Shown here: positions 8,841 to 18,032 of the stretch, piece after piece
How the letters are laid out: each line of letters opens with the position of its first letter
Position numbering within the stretch: the stretch's first letter is position 1
Origin: CAXMQZ01 sp963707075
Lineage (GTDB): Bacteria; Acidobacteriota; Thermoanaerobaculia; Multivoradales; JAHEKO01
Direction of reading: 5' to 3'
Assembly (NCBI GenBank): GCA_963707075.1
Contig: CAVPOX010000001.1
Location: 248,001 to 312,000 of the forward strand
Length of the DNA stretch: 64,000 nt
Notes under the pieces: model-generated
Databases searched by the model: none
The model's input: the letters and a program-made list of their open reading frames with translations, nothing else
What the model was told of the DNA's origin: nothing
Made by a program: the position numbers and the translations under genes

Positions 8841-9727
8841 TGAAGAGACTGAATTCGGTGCTGATGATCAGTTTGATCGCGTCTTGGTCAGCGCTGCCGG
8901 GCTTGGCCGACCAGCTGACAGACAGTCGCAATCTGCAGGAGACAATAGCCTTCGAAAGCTCTGGCCCGCGCCGACTCGTCATCGACAATGTCTGGGGCTC
9001 GATCGTGGTCGAGGGTTACGAGGGTGACAAGGTTGAAATGCACGCCGTCGAGACGGTGAAGGCGCGCACCCCGGAGCGCATCGACCAGGCACGACGCGAG
9101 GTAGAGCTCCAGATTCTCAAACAGGACGGTGAGATCGAGCTCTACATCGACGGTCCCTTTCGCTGTCAGGACAGGAAAGATAACGGTACCTGCTGGAATC
9201 GCTGGCACGACAACTACGAAGTCATCTACGACTTCCGCGTCCGGGTTCCCCGTGCTGCTGATCTGGAAGTGCGTACCGTCAATCATGGCGATATCGAAGT
9301 CTCGGGCGTCGAGGGAGACTTCACGGTCCGTAACGTCAACGGCGCCATCGAGCTTTCGGGGTTGGCGGGTTCCGGTGAGGCGACGACAGTCAACGGTCCG
9401 GTGGTGGCCAGCTTCGTTTCGAATCCCGCGGGTGACAGCCACTTCGAAACCATCAACGGCAAGATCGATGTGAGCTTTCAGCCAGATCTCTCAGCGGATC
9501 TCGAAATGGTAGCCCGCTGGGGAGAGCTGTGGAGCGACTACAAGGTCGAGCCACTGCCTTCGCTGCCGGCGATGAAGCGCACCAGCAAGGGGCGTACTGT
9601 GATCGAACTTCAGCGCGGCTCCCGGGTGCGGGTAGGCGGAGGCGGCCCAACCCATTCCTTCGAAACACTGAACGGCAATATCTACGTCCGCAAAGGGGCG
9701 GCTGAAAGAGGTGACGACGATGTGTAA
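8840..9727 (+). CDS. secreted DUF4097-type beta-repeat protein 1
   Basis: 295 residues starting at the ATG that overlaps the anti-sigma stop (TGATG). A signal peptide ends near GLADQ. The body consists of short strand-turn repeats such as RTVNHGDIEVSGVEGDFTV and NVNGAIELSGL, the pattern of DUF4097 'adhesin-like' right-handed beta-solenoids. A CxxxxxxxC pair occurs near CQDRKDNGTCW. Proteins of this family commonly sit behind ECF or LiaF-like envelope-stress regulators; function unknown. The operon position suggests regulation by the sigma factor two genes upstream. Confidence 0.78.
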   Translation: MKRLNSVLMISLIASWSALPGLADQLTDSRNLQETIAFESSGPRRLVIDNVWGSIVVEGYEGDKVEMHAVETVKARTPERIDQARREVELQILKQDGEIELYIDGPFRCQDRKDNGTCWNRWHDNYEVIYDFRVRVPRAADLEVRTVNHGDIEVSGVEGDFTVRNVNGAIELSGLAGSGEATTVNGPVVASFVSNPAGDSHFETINGKIDVSFQPDLSADLEMVARWGELWSDYKVEPLPSLPAMKRTSKGRTVIELQRGSRVRVGGGGPTHSFETLNGNIYVRKGAAERGDDDV

Positions 9728-10532
9728 CAAGAGCCTGATGATCCTGATCTGCATGACCCTGACGGGCGGTTTCCTGGCGGCCCAGCCACAGAGCTTCGTG
9801 GTGCCGCTGAGCAACCCGGGCCAGCCGGCAGTGCTCGAAGCGACGGTGATGATGGGGACCATCCTGGTCGAAGGCTACGAGGGTTCCGAGGTGCGGGTCG
9901 AAGTGACTTTTGATTCGGACGAAGAAGAGGGCGAGGAAGGGGAAGAGCGGGAGGGCCTGCGTCGCATTCCGAGCTACTCGGCCGGAGTTACGGTAGAGGA
10001 GAAGAACAACACGGTCGAGATCGGCACGGATTGGTCCAATGAGGGTGTGCACCTGGCCGTCAAAGTGCCGGTCCAGACCTCGGTTCATCTCAAAGGGGTC
10101 AACGGCGACCTGATAGAGGTCTACAACGTGCGTGGATCGCACGAGTTGAGTCACACTAACGGTGAGATCACCGCTATCGACATCCGGGGCTCGATCATTG
10201 CCAATACCACCAACGGCGATGTCCACATCGAGATTCTCGAGGCTGATCCGAATGCTCCGATGTCGTTCAGCAGCTTCAATGGCGATGTGGAAGTGGTATT
10301 GCCGGCCACGATTCAGGCTGACCTGTACATGCAGGCAGGTCAGGGCGATGTCTACACTGATTTCGATGTCGAGCTCCGGCCGACGACACCCAAGGTAACT
10401 CAGGAACGCGAAGGCGACGGCGGCTACCGTGTGCGTATGGAGAAGGCGGTCGAGGGCAGCATTGGGGGCGGCGGTCCCGAGTTTCGCTTCAAGACCTTCA
10501 ACGGCGACATCATCCTGCGCAAGCCGAAGTAG
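9720..10532 (+). CDS. secreted DUF4097-type beta-repeat protein 2
   Basis: 270 residues from the ATG at 9720, preceded by AAAGAGG with 9 nt spacing and overlapping the previous gene by 8 nt. It has a signal peptide (GGFLAAQPQ) and a strongly acidic insert (about residues 60-78, rich in Glu). The solenoid repeats read LKGVNGDLIEVYNVRG, THTNGEITAIDIRG and TTNGDVHIEI, and the C-terminus FKTFNGDIILRK mirrors that of the upstream paralogue (FETLNGNIYVRK). It is the last gene of the operon. Confidence 0.78.
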   Translation: MCNKSLMILICMTLTGGFLAAQPQSFVVPLSNPGQPAVLEATVMMGTILVEGYEGSEVRVEVTFDSDEEEGEEGEEREGLRRIPSYSAGVTVEEKNNTVEIGTDWSNEGVHLAVKVPVQTSVHLKGVNGDLIEVYNVRGSHELSHTNGEITAIDIRGSIIANTTNGDVHIEILEADPNAPMSFSSFNGDVEVVLPATIQADLYMQAGQGDVYTDFDVELRPTTPKVTQEREGDGGYRVRMEKAVEGSIGGGGPEFRFKTFNGDIILRKPK

Positions 10533-10561
10533 ACCTTTCGCCACAGGTTTGCGGTTCTCAG

Positions 10562-10603
10562 GCCGCCGGGGAACTCCTCGAGAGTTCCCCGGCGGCTTTT
10601 TTT
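10562..10603 (+). terminator. strong Rho-independent terminator
   Basis: A perfect 15-bp stem pairs 10562-10576 with 10582-10596 around a 5-nt loop (CTCGA), followed at once by seven T at 10597-10603. It lies 29 nt after the second DUF4097 stop and closes the ECF operon. Confidence 0.93.
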
Positions 10604-10635
10604 AGTAGACTGCCGCTGCAGTGTCGGGGGAATCA

Positions 10636-11904
10636 ATGCAGCGGAAATCGAGTTGGCAGAGCCTCCTCTCGGGGCTATTCGTTCCGTGTCTCTTTGTGGC
10701 ATCTCTTGCTGGCGCGGCTGACTGGCCGCAGTTTCGGGGCACAGATCGAGAGGGTGTCGGCAGTGAGGAAGGTCTGCTCACCACGTGGGAAGAGGGTCAG
10801 CCGGCGATCGTCTGGCGCCAGCCGATCGGTACTGGCTACTCAGCGGTCACGATTGTCGGGGGTCGTCTGTATACCATGAGTGCGGACGACAGCCATGAGC
10901 ACGTACTATGCCTCGATGCGGCAACGGGGGAGACTGTCTGGAAGGTCGAGGCGGGTTCGTTTGTGCAGGCCGAGCTCGGCGACGGCGGACCTCGTTCGAC
11001 ACCGACCGTCGATGACGGAGTGGTCTTCACGGCGACATCCCAGTCCAGTCTCCTGGCACTCGATGCGGATGACGGTTCCATACTCTGGACAAGGGATCTG
11101 ACAGAGCTGGGCAAGGTGCCGCGATTCGGCTACTCCACGTCCCCTCTGGTCGACCAGGGAGTCGTCATCGTCGAGGTCGGCGACCCGGACAAGAGCCCAG
11201 GTATCGCGGCCTTCGATCGAGTCACGGGGCAAAAGCGGTGGGCCAGTCTCGAGGGGCCAGCAGGGTACTCGTCCGCAGTAGTGGCTGAAATTCACGGGGT
11301 ACGGCAGTATCTGATGTTTCGTCGTGCTGGGCAGGAGGTTGTGGCACTTTCCACCTCCGGAGCCGTTCTCTGGCGATTCCCGACCCCCGATGCGCTGGCG
11401 GCGATCGTCATGCCGATCTTCGTGGCTCCGGATCGGATCTTCCTCTCCACCTCCGATGACAGCTTCGGTGGCCACATGCTGCGAGTCGAGAAGCAGGCAG
11501 ACGGGTTCTCTGTCGAGGAGATCTGGAGCGAGCGGCTGATGCGCAACCACTTCAACACCTCGGTTCTGGTCGACGGGCACCTCTATGGCTTCGACAACGG
11601 AACCCTGCGTTGTTTCAATGCCGAATCTGCTGAGCGCTGTTGGGCGAAGCGGGGATTTGGCAAGGGATCCGTGGTGGCCGCAGATGGCCTTCTCTTCGTG
11701 CTAAGCGATGCCGGACTGGTGGCGTTGGTGCGCGCCAGTCCTTCGGGGTACGAGGAGCTTGGTCGCTTGCAGGTCATGGAGGGGCGGTCATGGACAGCGC
11801 CGAGCATCGCCAACGGCAGGCTGTATCTGCGGGACTTCGATGAGATCGTCAGTCTCGATATTCGCGGTGATTGGCAGCCGGAGGCCCAGGAGGGAGCACC
11901 ATGA
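10636..11904 (+). CDS. secreted PQQ-like beta-propeller protein
   Basis: About 422 residues. The ATG at 10636 (G-rich ribosome site just upstream) gives a signal peptide ending SLAGAADWPQFRG; the WPQFRG start is typical of PQQ-binding-like repeat proteins. Propeller blades are visible as LYTMSADDSHEHVLCLDAAT, VFTATSQSSLLALDADDGS and LYGFDNGTLRCFNAE. Such proteins may be BamB-like scaffolds or quinoprotein relatives; no catalytic set is evident. The stop overlaps the next start in an ATGA. Confidence 0.82.
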   Translation: MQRKSSWQSLLSGLFVPCLFVASLAGAADWPQFRGTDREGVGSEEGLLTTWEEGQPAIVWRQPIGTGYSAVTIVGGRLYTMSADDSHEHVLCLDAATGETVWKVEAGSFVQAELGDGGPRSTPTVDDGVVFTATSQSSLLALDADDGSILWTRDLTELGKVPRFGYSTSPLVDQGVVIVEVGDPDKSPGIAAFDRVTGQKRWASLEGPAGYSSAVVAEIHGVRQYLMFRRAGQEVVALSTSGAVLWRFPTPDALAAIVMPIFVAPDRIFLSTSDDSFGGHMLRVEKQADGFSVEEIWSERLMRNHFNTSVLVDGHLYGFDNGTLRCFNAESAERCWAKRGFGKGSVVAADGLLFVLSDAGLVALVRASPSGYEELGRLQVMEGRSWTAPSIANGRLYLRDFDEIVSLDIRGDWQPEAQEGAP

Positions 11905-12659
11905 GGCCCAGGTTGCTGCGGCAATTCGTCGTCTTGACTTTGGTGATGGGTTCGGTTGGCCCTGTGACTGTTGCGGAAATGACGGTAAGAGATGTCGTGG
12001 CGCGTTACCTCGAGGCGCGCGGCGGTGCCGAGGCGTGGCGCAAGGTCGAGGGGCTGAAGCTGGAGGGCACCTTCTCGGTCATCAGCAAGCGCTCGGATTT
12101 CGAGCTCATCCGCCAGCGCGGCGATCTGTATCGCATGGACTATACGATGGCGGATGTGCCGGCAATTCGTGCGCGGGATGCGGAAGGTCCCTGGATGCTC
12201 AATGCCTGGTTGCAGCCCGAGGTGGGGAGAGTGAATGAAGACCCCTACAAGCGGCAGCTGGAGCGGGAGTCGCTCTTTCCGCTGCTGTTGCTGGACTATG
12301 AGAAAAAGGGGGTCGGTGTGGAGTTGTTGGGCCCCGGGGAGCTGGAGGGCCTCGACACCATCAATCTGAAGATCACGTTGCCCGATGGTCAAGAGGAGAC
12401 GTGGTATCTCGACGCCGAGACCTACCTCGAATTCGCCACTGACAGTCAGGTACACGACTATACGCAGTTGCAGGAGCCGATGAAGCAGCGCACCTTCTTC
12501 GATGATTTCCGGGAAGTGGATGGGCTCGTCTTTCCTTTCCAGATCGAATGGGAGTTCTGGGCGCGACTCGAAACCATGACAATCGAAACGATCACCATCA
12601 ACCCCCAGATCGACCAGGCGCGATTCAGCCCCCCTTCGTCGGCTGAGAAGTCGAATTAG
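11901..12659 (+). CDS. exported LolA/LolB-like lipoprotein-sorting-fold protein
   Basis: 252 residues starting at an ATG that overlaps the previous stop by 4 nt. A signal peptide ends near VTVAE, followed by VRDVVARYLEARGGAEAW, the opening helix seen in many exported LolA-like beta-barrel-half proteins. Later strands such as TINLKITLPDGQEETWYLDAE fit that fold (about residues 150-175). A general role in handling lipids or lipoproteins in the periplasm is inferred only from fold resemblance. The peptidase gene starts 22 nt downstream. Confidence 0.6.
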   Translation: MRPRLLRQFVVLTLVMGSVGPVTVAEMTVRDVVARYLEARGGAEAWRKVEGLKLEGTFSVISKRSDFELIRQRGDLYRMDYTMADVPAIRARDAEGPWMLNAWLQPEVGRVNEDPYKRQLERESLFPLLLLDYEKKGVGVELLGPGELEGLDTINLKITLPDGQEETWYLDAETYLEFATDSQVHDYTQLQEPMKQRTFFDDFREVDGLVFPFQIEWEFWARLETMTIETITINPQIDQARFSPPSSAEKSN

Positions 12660-12681
12660 GTTGCGACCAGGGGCTCGGATC

Positions 12682-14118
12682 ATGGCGAACCTGAAGATGC
12701 TCTGCCGCGGAGCAGGTGCAGCAATGACTCTTGTGGCCTCACTCTGTGCAGGGACAGCCTTTGCACAGGCACTGTCCGATGAGCTCGCGGCAACGCTGAT
12801 TCATCTGCGCGAGGAGGGCCTGGCGAACGACCACGCTTACGAGATGCTGCGCTCTCTGACCACCGAGGTAGGGCCGAGGTTTGCCGGTACTCCCGGTGAC
12901 AAGGCCGCGATTGCATGGGCACTGAGAACCATGGAGGAGATAGGGCTACAAAACATCCGCACCGAACCCGTCCAGGTACCGCGGTGGGTGCGGGGCCACG
13001 AAACGGGCGAGATCCTGGCACCCTGGTCGCAGCCGATGCAATTGACGGCACTTGGCGGCAGCGTCGGCACTGATGAGGGGGGCCTCGAGGCCGAGGTCGT
13101 CATGGTGACCTCGCTCGAGGACCTGGCGGAGCGATCCAACTCGCAGATCGCAGGCAAGATCGTCTTCATCAATCAGAAGATGGTGCGCACCCAGGATGGC
13201 TCGAGCTATGGCCAGACCGGCGTCATTCGCCGAAGTGGTCCAGCGCGAGCGGCAGAGAAGGGCGCTGTGGGTGTCCTGATTCGCTCCCTGGGGACGGGGA
13301 ATCACCGGTTCCCCCACACCGGAGCGACCCGGTACGAAGAAGAGATCCCGAAGATTCCGGCAGCAGCTCTGGCAATTCCCGATGCTGAAATTCTCGAGAC
13401 GCAGATGGATAGCGGCAGGACCGTGCGCTTCCGTCTGGAGCTTGGCGCCCAACGCTTCGACGATGTGATGTCGGCGAACGTCGTCGGTGAAGTGGTGGGA
13501 AGGGAGCGACCCGAGGAGATCGTCCTCTTGGGGGCGCACCTGGATTCGTGGGACAAGGGGACCGGCGCCATCGACGATGGCTCGGGTGTCGCAATCGTCC
13601 TCGAGGTGGCGCGGCTGCTCCTCGAGCTGCCAGAAAACCCGAGAAGAACGGTGCGAGTCGTGCTGTTCGCCAACGAAGAGTTTGGTCTGTCGGGAGCTAG
13701 GGCCTATGGTGAGGCCCACAGTGAGGAGATCGGCAAGCACGTGCTGGCCATGGAGGCCGACCTGGGGCCCGGGGCCGTGTGGCGGTACGAGGTCAAGACC
13801 AGCGAGGACTCGGTCGTAGATGCCAGGGACTTGATCCGGTTCCTGGCTCCGCTCGGTATTAGCTGGCACAAGACAGAGGCCGTCGGAGGCCCGGACCTGA
13901 TTCCCCTGCGTCGGCTCGATGTGCCCCTGATCGATCTCAGCCCGACGGCCACCTACTATTTCGACTACCACCACACCAACGACGATACCTTCGACAAGGT
14001 CGACCCAGTCGATTTGGCTCAGAATGTCGCCGCCTATTCAGTGGTGGCCTACTGGGCCGCTGAAGGGGAGGGGACGCTGGGTCGGCCTCCGGTCGAGGAA
14101 ACGCAATCGTCACCGTAG
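12682..14118 (+). CDS. secreted M28-family zinc aminopeptidase/carboxypeptidase
   Basis: 478 residues from the ATG at 12682 (AGGGG 8 nt upstream) with a signal peptide ending TAFAQA. A protease-associated-type insertion precedes the catalytic part. The two-zinc M28 set is visible: His and Asp in GAHLDSWDKGTGAIDDGSG, the Glu pair in FANEEFGLSGA, a later Asp in AMEADLGPG, and His in YHHTNDDTFDK. The overall layout resembles carboxypeptidase Q/plasma glutamate carboxypeptidase relatives. It probably digests peptides outside the cell or in the periplasm. Confidence 0.9.
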   Translation: MANLKMLCRGAGAAMTLVASLCAGTAFAQALSDELAATLIHLREEGLANDHAYEMLRSLTTEVGPRFAGTPGDKAAIAWALRTMEEIGLQNIRTEPVQVPRWVRGHETGEILAPWSQPMQLTALGGSVGTDEGGLEAEVVMVTSLEDLAERSNSQIAGKIVFINQKMVRTQDGSSYGQTGVIRRSGPARAAEKGAVGVLIRSLGTGNHRFPHTGATRYEEEIPKIPAAALAIPDAEILETQMDSGRTVRFRLELGAQRFDDVMSANVVGEVVGRERPEEIVLLGAHLDSWDKGTGAIDDGSGVAIVLEVARLLLELPENPRRTVRVVLFANEEFGLSGARAYGEAHSEEIGKHVLAMEADLGPGAVWRYEVKTSEDSVVDARDLIRFLAPLGISWHKTEAVGGPDLIPLRRLDVPLIDLSPTATYYFDYHHTNDDTFDKVDPVDLAQNVAAYSVVAYWAAEGEGTLGRPPVEETQSSP

Positions 14119-14191
14119 CCAGCGACCCGGCTTCCTGCGCAGCTGGCGAGCTGCCGCTCACCGGCTTGTTGAGGAGAGCTGTTACCGCGGT

Positions 14192-14479
14192 TCAGCTGTT
14201 GAGGATCTCGGTAAACTCATCGGCGTTGAAGGCTCGCATGGTCTCGGGCCGCACCGCGCCGGTTGCTGACAACTCCGCCAGGTAGTGCAGAATTTTGGTC
14301 TCCGAATCGGCCTCCAGGATGACGACGCCGTCGTAGGCACCCATCGTCCAGTACTGTCCTACGACCTTGACGCCGGTACCGGCCAAGGCCAGGTTGAAGG
14401 ACTCGGCGCGCAGTGTCGAATCCTTGATGGCGGCGCTGCCTTTCTCGGTAAATCTGAGCAGACTCACATATCTGACCAT
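14192..14479 (-). CDS. GYD-domain protein
   Basis: 95 residues beginning MVRYVSLLRFTEKG. The start at 14479 has GGAGG 5 nt upstream; a GTG two codons earlier lies inside that site. The GAYDGVVILEA segment is the namesake GYD motif of this small ferredoxin-like-fold family, in which members are about 90-100 residues long. Function is unknown in general. It stands alone, convergent with the peptidase gene and downstream of MsrAB on the same strand. Confidence 0.85.
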   Translation of the reverse strand: MVRYVSLLRFTEKGSAAIKDSTLRAESFNLALAGTGVKVVGQYWTMGAYDGVVILEADSETKILHYLAELSATGAVRPETMRAFNADEFTEILNS

Positions 14480-14620
14480 TTCCACCTCCGTGGTGTCGTA
14501 CTCGATGCGGTGAGATTGGACGGCAAGCTATCAGGTTGCGGAAGTGGCTCCGTCTTCCCTGGCGACCAGGGGTCGGTAGCAGTGGCCTGCGGCTTTCGAT
14601 CCGGCCGGTTTCGAACGTCG

Positions 14621-15793
14621 TTACTCTCCGTCGAACAAGCTCAGGTACTCCCCGTACCCTTCCATCTCGAGCTCGGCCTTCGGTATGAATCGGAGGGAGG
14701 CGCTGTTGAGGCAGTAGCGTAGGCCCGTGGGCGCAGGCCCGTCGGGGAAGACATGGCCCAAGTGACTGTCGCCGTAATTGCTGCGCACCTCGGTCCGTTT
14801 CATCAACAGCTTCCGGTCCTCACGCTCGACGATGTTGGCCTCTTCCAGAGGACGGGTAAAGCTCGGCCAGCCGGTGCCGCTCTTGTACTTGTCGGTCGAG
14901 CTGAAGAGGGGCTCACCACTGACGATATCTACGTAGATCCCTTCTTCCTTGTTGTCCCAGTACTCGTTGGCGAAGGGGCGCTCGGTGCCCTCCTGCTGGG
15001 TCACCTGGTACTGCAGCGGGGTCAACATCGCCTTGATCTCATCGTCACTGGGTTTGCGATACACCTTGTTGCCTCCGGTATCCGATGACGGACGCGGGCC
15101 GTCAGGGTCTGGTCCAATGGCGGACCTTGGCTCGTTCTTCCAGGTTTTCTCGATGTACTGCTCGCGGCCAGAGCCGACCTTGTACATCTTGTAGCGGGTC
15201 GGATGAGTCTTGTAGTAGTCCTGGTGGTAGTCCTCCGCCTCGTAGAACTCGCTGGCCGCCTTGATCTCCGTAGCGATGGGCTTGTCGAACTTGCCGCTGG
15301 CTTCCAGGGCCTGCTTGGAGGCTTCGGCAAGCTGCCTCTGCTCGTCGTCGTGGTAGTAGATGCCGGTGCGGTACTGCGAACCGCGATCGGCGAACTGACC
15401 GCCGGCATCGGTGGGATCGATCTGGCGCCAGAACGTCTCCAGAAGCTGTTCGTAGCTCACCTTCGACGGATCGTAGGTGACGCGCACGGCCTCCGTATGC
15501 CCCGTCCCACCACTCGAGACCTGCTGGTACGTCGGGTTCTTCACTTGCCCATCGGTGTAGCCGGAGACCACCGAGTGCACCCCGTCGAGAGCCTCGAGCG
15601 GCCCTTCCATGCACCAGAAGCAGCCACCGGCAAAAGTGGCAATCGCAGTATTCGGATCTTGCATCACAGTCCCTTCACTCATGGTGGTATCAGCCTCTAT
15701 ATCGGCTTGGGAGCTCGCGCCGCAGGCCACGACAGGAAGCATCGAGAGAATTGCGGTGATCGTCAGAAGCGTTGAGTTGCGCCGCTTGCCCAT
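14621..15793 (-). CDS. msrAB: lipoprotein MsrA-MsrB fusion, methionine sulfoxide reductase
   Basis: 390 residues from the ATG at 15793 (AAGGAG 7 nt upstream). It has a lipoprotein signal with lipobox VVAC (Cys24). The MsrA domain follows with the GCFWC active site (residues 57-61), then an MsrB domain with SGTGWPSF and the catalytic RYCLN cysteine. The usual zinc Cys pair of MsrB is replaced (GIYVDIVSGEPLF), as in several fusion forms. It reduces both S- and R-methionine sulfoxide in exported proteins, probably fed by a thioredoxin-like partner not seen here. Confidence 0.93.
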   Translation of the reverse strand: MGKRRNSTLLTITAILSMLPVVACGASSQADIEADTTMSEGTVMQDPNTAIATFAGGCFWCMEGPLEALDGVHSVVSGYTDGQVKNPTYQQVSSGGTGHTEAVRVTYDPSKVSYEQLLETFWRQIDPTDAGGQFADRGSQYRTGIYYHDDEQRQLAEASKQALEASGKFDKPIATEIKAASEFYEAEDYHQDYYKTHPTRYKMYKVGSGREQYIEKTWKNEPRSAIGPDPDGPRPSSDTGGNKVYRKPSDDEIKAMLTPLQYQVTQQEGTERPFANEYWDNKEEGIYVDIVSGEPLFSSTDKYKSGTGWPSFTRPLEEANIVEREDRKLLMKRTEVRSNYGDSHLGHVFPDGPAPTGLRYCLNSASLRFIPKAELEMEGYGEYLSLFDGE

Positions 15794-15914
15794 GACCCGT
15801 CTCCTTGGAGGATTGGATTCGTGCCCAGGGATCTGTCCGGGCACGAGTCGAATGACATCTTGTTGTACGTGGGCTGCCTGGCCGCGGTTCAATCCCGAAT
15901 TCGCCATTTAGCGC

Positions 15915-16610
15915 CTAGTCGTCGGGGACGAGCCAGCGGTAGACGAATCCTGCGATCAGAGCCCCTAGTATTGGCGCGGCCCAGAACAACCACAGCTGGC
16001 TCAATGCCCAGTCACCGACAAAGAGAGCTGGCCCTGTGCTGCGTGCGGGATTCACCGAGGTGTTGGTCACGGGAATGCTGATCAGATGAATCAGGGTCAG
16101 TCCCAGGCCGATGGCGATACCTGCAAAGCCCGCTGGCGCGAGTTTGTGAGTGGCTCCCAGAATGATGATCAGGAACATGCAGGTCATCACCACTTCGGTG
16201 ATGAATCCGGCGGCCATGGAGTAGCCCGCTGGCGAGTGCTCGCCGTAGCCGTTGGAAGCGAAGCCTCCAGCCAGGTCGAATCCCGCCTGGCCGCTGGCAA
16301 TCAGGTAGAGGATCCCGGCTCCTGCAACCGCGCCGAATACCTGAATCACGATATAGGGGAGGAGCTCCTTGGCCGGGAAACGGCCGCCTGCCCAGAGACC
16401 GATGGATACCGCCGGATTGAGGTGGCAGCCTGAAATATGCCCAATGGCGTAGACCATGGTCAGCACGGTGAGGCCGAAGGCGAGTGAGACACCGGCCCAG
16501 CCGATGCCGACTTCGGGATAGGCGGCCGCCAGAACCGCGCTGCCGCAGCCTCCGAGTACCAACCAGAACGTTCCGATGAACTCTGCGGTGAGTTTTTTGG
16601 CAAGTGGCAT
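15915..16610 (-). CDS. aqpZ: aquaporin Z-type water channel
   Basis: 231 residues from the ATG at 16610 (GGAGG 7 nt upstream), the same length as E. coli AqpZ. Six membrane segments and both NPA boxes are present (GCHLNPAVS and TSVNPARS). The selectivity-filter positions look like the water-specific type rather than glycerol facilitators (His in loop B region, Arg after the second NPA). It channels water across the inner membrane. Monocistronic by appearance. Confidence 0.95.
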   Translation of the reverse strand: MPLAKKLTAEFIGTFWLVLGGCGSAVLAAAYPEVGIGWAGVSLAFGLTVLTMVYAIGHISGCHLNPAVSIGLWAGGRFPAKELLPYIVIQVFGAVAGAGILYLIASGQAGFDLAGGFASNGYGEHSPAGYSMAAGFITEVVMTCMFLIIILGATHKLAPAGFAGIAIGLGLTLIHLISIPVTNTSVNPARSTGPALFVGDWALSQLWLFWAAPILGALIAGFVYRWLVPDD

Positions 16611-16763
16611 CTTCTTCCTCCGATAGATCGGTAGAGGACGTATTGGCTGGGCAGAGCCGAGCCGGGTTTTCAACGGTGGTGCGGCAAGTCTACAGCGGCA
16701 CCCATTGCTCGTCGTGCTCGTGCCGGGACGGGTTCGCCGCTTCGCGGATACGATAACCCAATC

Positions 16764-17198
16764 ATGGAACAGCGATGGCGCAAAGTCGGGCTCACCCTGG
16801 TTTGGCTGGCTCTCGCGGCCGTATGCATCTGGGCGGCCTTGCAGATCGATGCGAAGCAGACACGAGCCGAGGGCGAGATCGAGGAGCTCTTTCGGGCCAG
16901 AAGCTCAGATGTCCTGGTGGAGGGGCAGGGAACGATAGCCAGAGTCCTCGCCGATGATCGACGAGGCTCGAAGCACCAGCGACTCCTTGTCCGACTGGCC
17001 TCGGGTCACACGGTACTCATCAGCCACAACATCGACCTGGCACCTCGGGTCGAGGATGTCAAACCAGGCGACAGCATCGTCTTTCGCGGTGAGTACGCCT
17101 GGAACGACAAAGGCGGTGTCGTGCACTGGACCCATCACGACCCGGACGGGCGGCATCCCGGCGGGTGGCTGAAGCATGGTGGTCGCACCTATCGCTGA
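16764..17198 (+). CDS. DUF3465 protein, membrane-anchored
   Basis: 144 residues with one N-terminal membrane segment (LTLVWLALAAVCIWAAL) and a conserved C-terminal domain. The strings KHQRLLVRLASGHTVLISHN, DLAPRV and VVHWTHHDPDGRHPGGW match DUF3465, an OB-like domain rich in His and Trp. The domain faces the periplasm if the N-terminus is inside. Function unknown. Confidence 0.8.
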   Translation: MEQRWRKVGLTLVWLALAAVCIWAALQIDAKQTRAEGEIEELFRARSSDVLVEGQGTIARVLADDRRGSKHQRLLVRLASGHTVLISHNIDLAPRVEDVKPGDSIVFRGEYAWNDKGGVVHWTHHDPDGRHPGGWLKHGGRTYR

Positions 17199-17212
17199 GA
17201 AGCTGAGATTGG

Positions 17213-18001
17213 TCAGACAGCTGCTCCTTTGCGACGCGTCCTCCACCACAGCCACAGGCCGACGGAGAAGAGCATATTCAGGCCAAGGCCGACGAGTCCG
17301 ACCTCGGCGTCGAAAAAAAGCTTGTTCTCGATGCCGAGGATGCCTTCCATGGGACCTGCGCCAAAGAATGAGTAGGCGATCGCGTTCCACACGCTGTGAC
17401 TGACGCTGGCGACCACGACAGAGCCTGATATCAAGCGCAAAACTCCCCACACCACGCCCATTAGCGCGGCGTTGACCAGGTAGATCGGGGCGTGATGCAT
17501 CGGCAGCTCCAGACCGCCCTCGAGCACTGCCCAGGACCAGTGCCAGGCGGCAAAGGCGAAGCTGCTCCAGATCAGCGTCTGGAGGTCGCCTTGGCCCGCG
17601 CGATCGAGCGAGGCCCAGAGCCAGCCTCTGAAGAATCCTTCCTCGGTCAAGATCAACATCAAGACTCCGGTGACAACCATGAGCCCGAAGTTGGTGCCGA
17701 GTTTTTGCCAGTCGACCTCGGAGGCGGCCGTGGCTCCCGCCAGCCAGGCAATCAGCAGAGCCAAGCCGAGAACGACGACCGGGTAGAGAACCGCCAGACC
17801 ATAGTGCCAGACCTCGCCCCAGACGAAGCCCACCTGCTCTCGTGAAAAGCGCTGCAGGAACCAGAACAAGCCCAGCAAGGGCGCCAGCGCCAGAGCGCTG
17901 AACATCGACAATCCGGTGGCATCCATCGCAGTGGTGACGCCGATGGCCAGCAGGACGCCCACGAGAGGCCAGGTCATGGTGGATTCCGCGGATGAGTCCA
18001 C
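17213..18001 (-). CDS. CPBP/CAAX-type intramembrane glutamic protease
   Basis: 262 residues with about eight membrane segments. The three conserved motifs are present: EEGFFRGWLW (Glu-Glu and Arg), FAAWHWSW (His) and SHSVWNAIAY (His and Asn). Bacterial members cleave membrane or signal-like substrates, and some act in bacteriocin immunity or prenyl-protein processing; the substrate here is unknown. I keep the GTG at 18001 because GAGGGG lies 4 nt upstream, while the inner ATG at 17977 lacks a ribosome site. Confidence 0.85.
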   Translation of the reverse strand: MDSSAESTMTWPLVGVLLAIGVTTAMDATGLSMFSALALAPLLGLFWFLQRFSREQVGFVWGEVWHYGLAVLYPVVVLGLALLIAWLAGATAASEVDWQKLGTNFGLMVVTGVLMLILTEEGFFRGWLWASLDRAGQGDLQTLIWSSFAFAAWHWSWAVLEGGLELPMHHAPIYLVNAALMGVVWGVLRLISGSVVVASVSHSVWNAIAYSFFGAGPMEGILGIENKLFFDAEVGLVGLGLNMLFSVGLWLWWRTRRKGAAV

Positions 18002-18032
18002 TCAACCCCTCGGTCTGATAGTGATTCCAACT

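Noticed and set aside
14557..14571. Small perfect hairpin CCCTGG-CGA-CCAGGG after the MsrAB gene
   Set aside because: Only 6 bp and no T-run on either side, so not called as a terminator.
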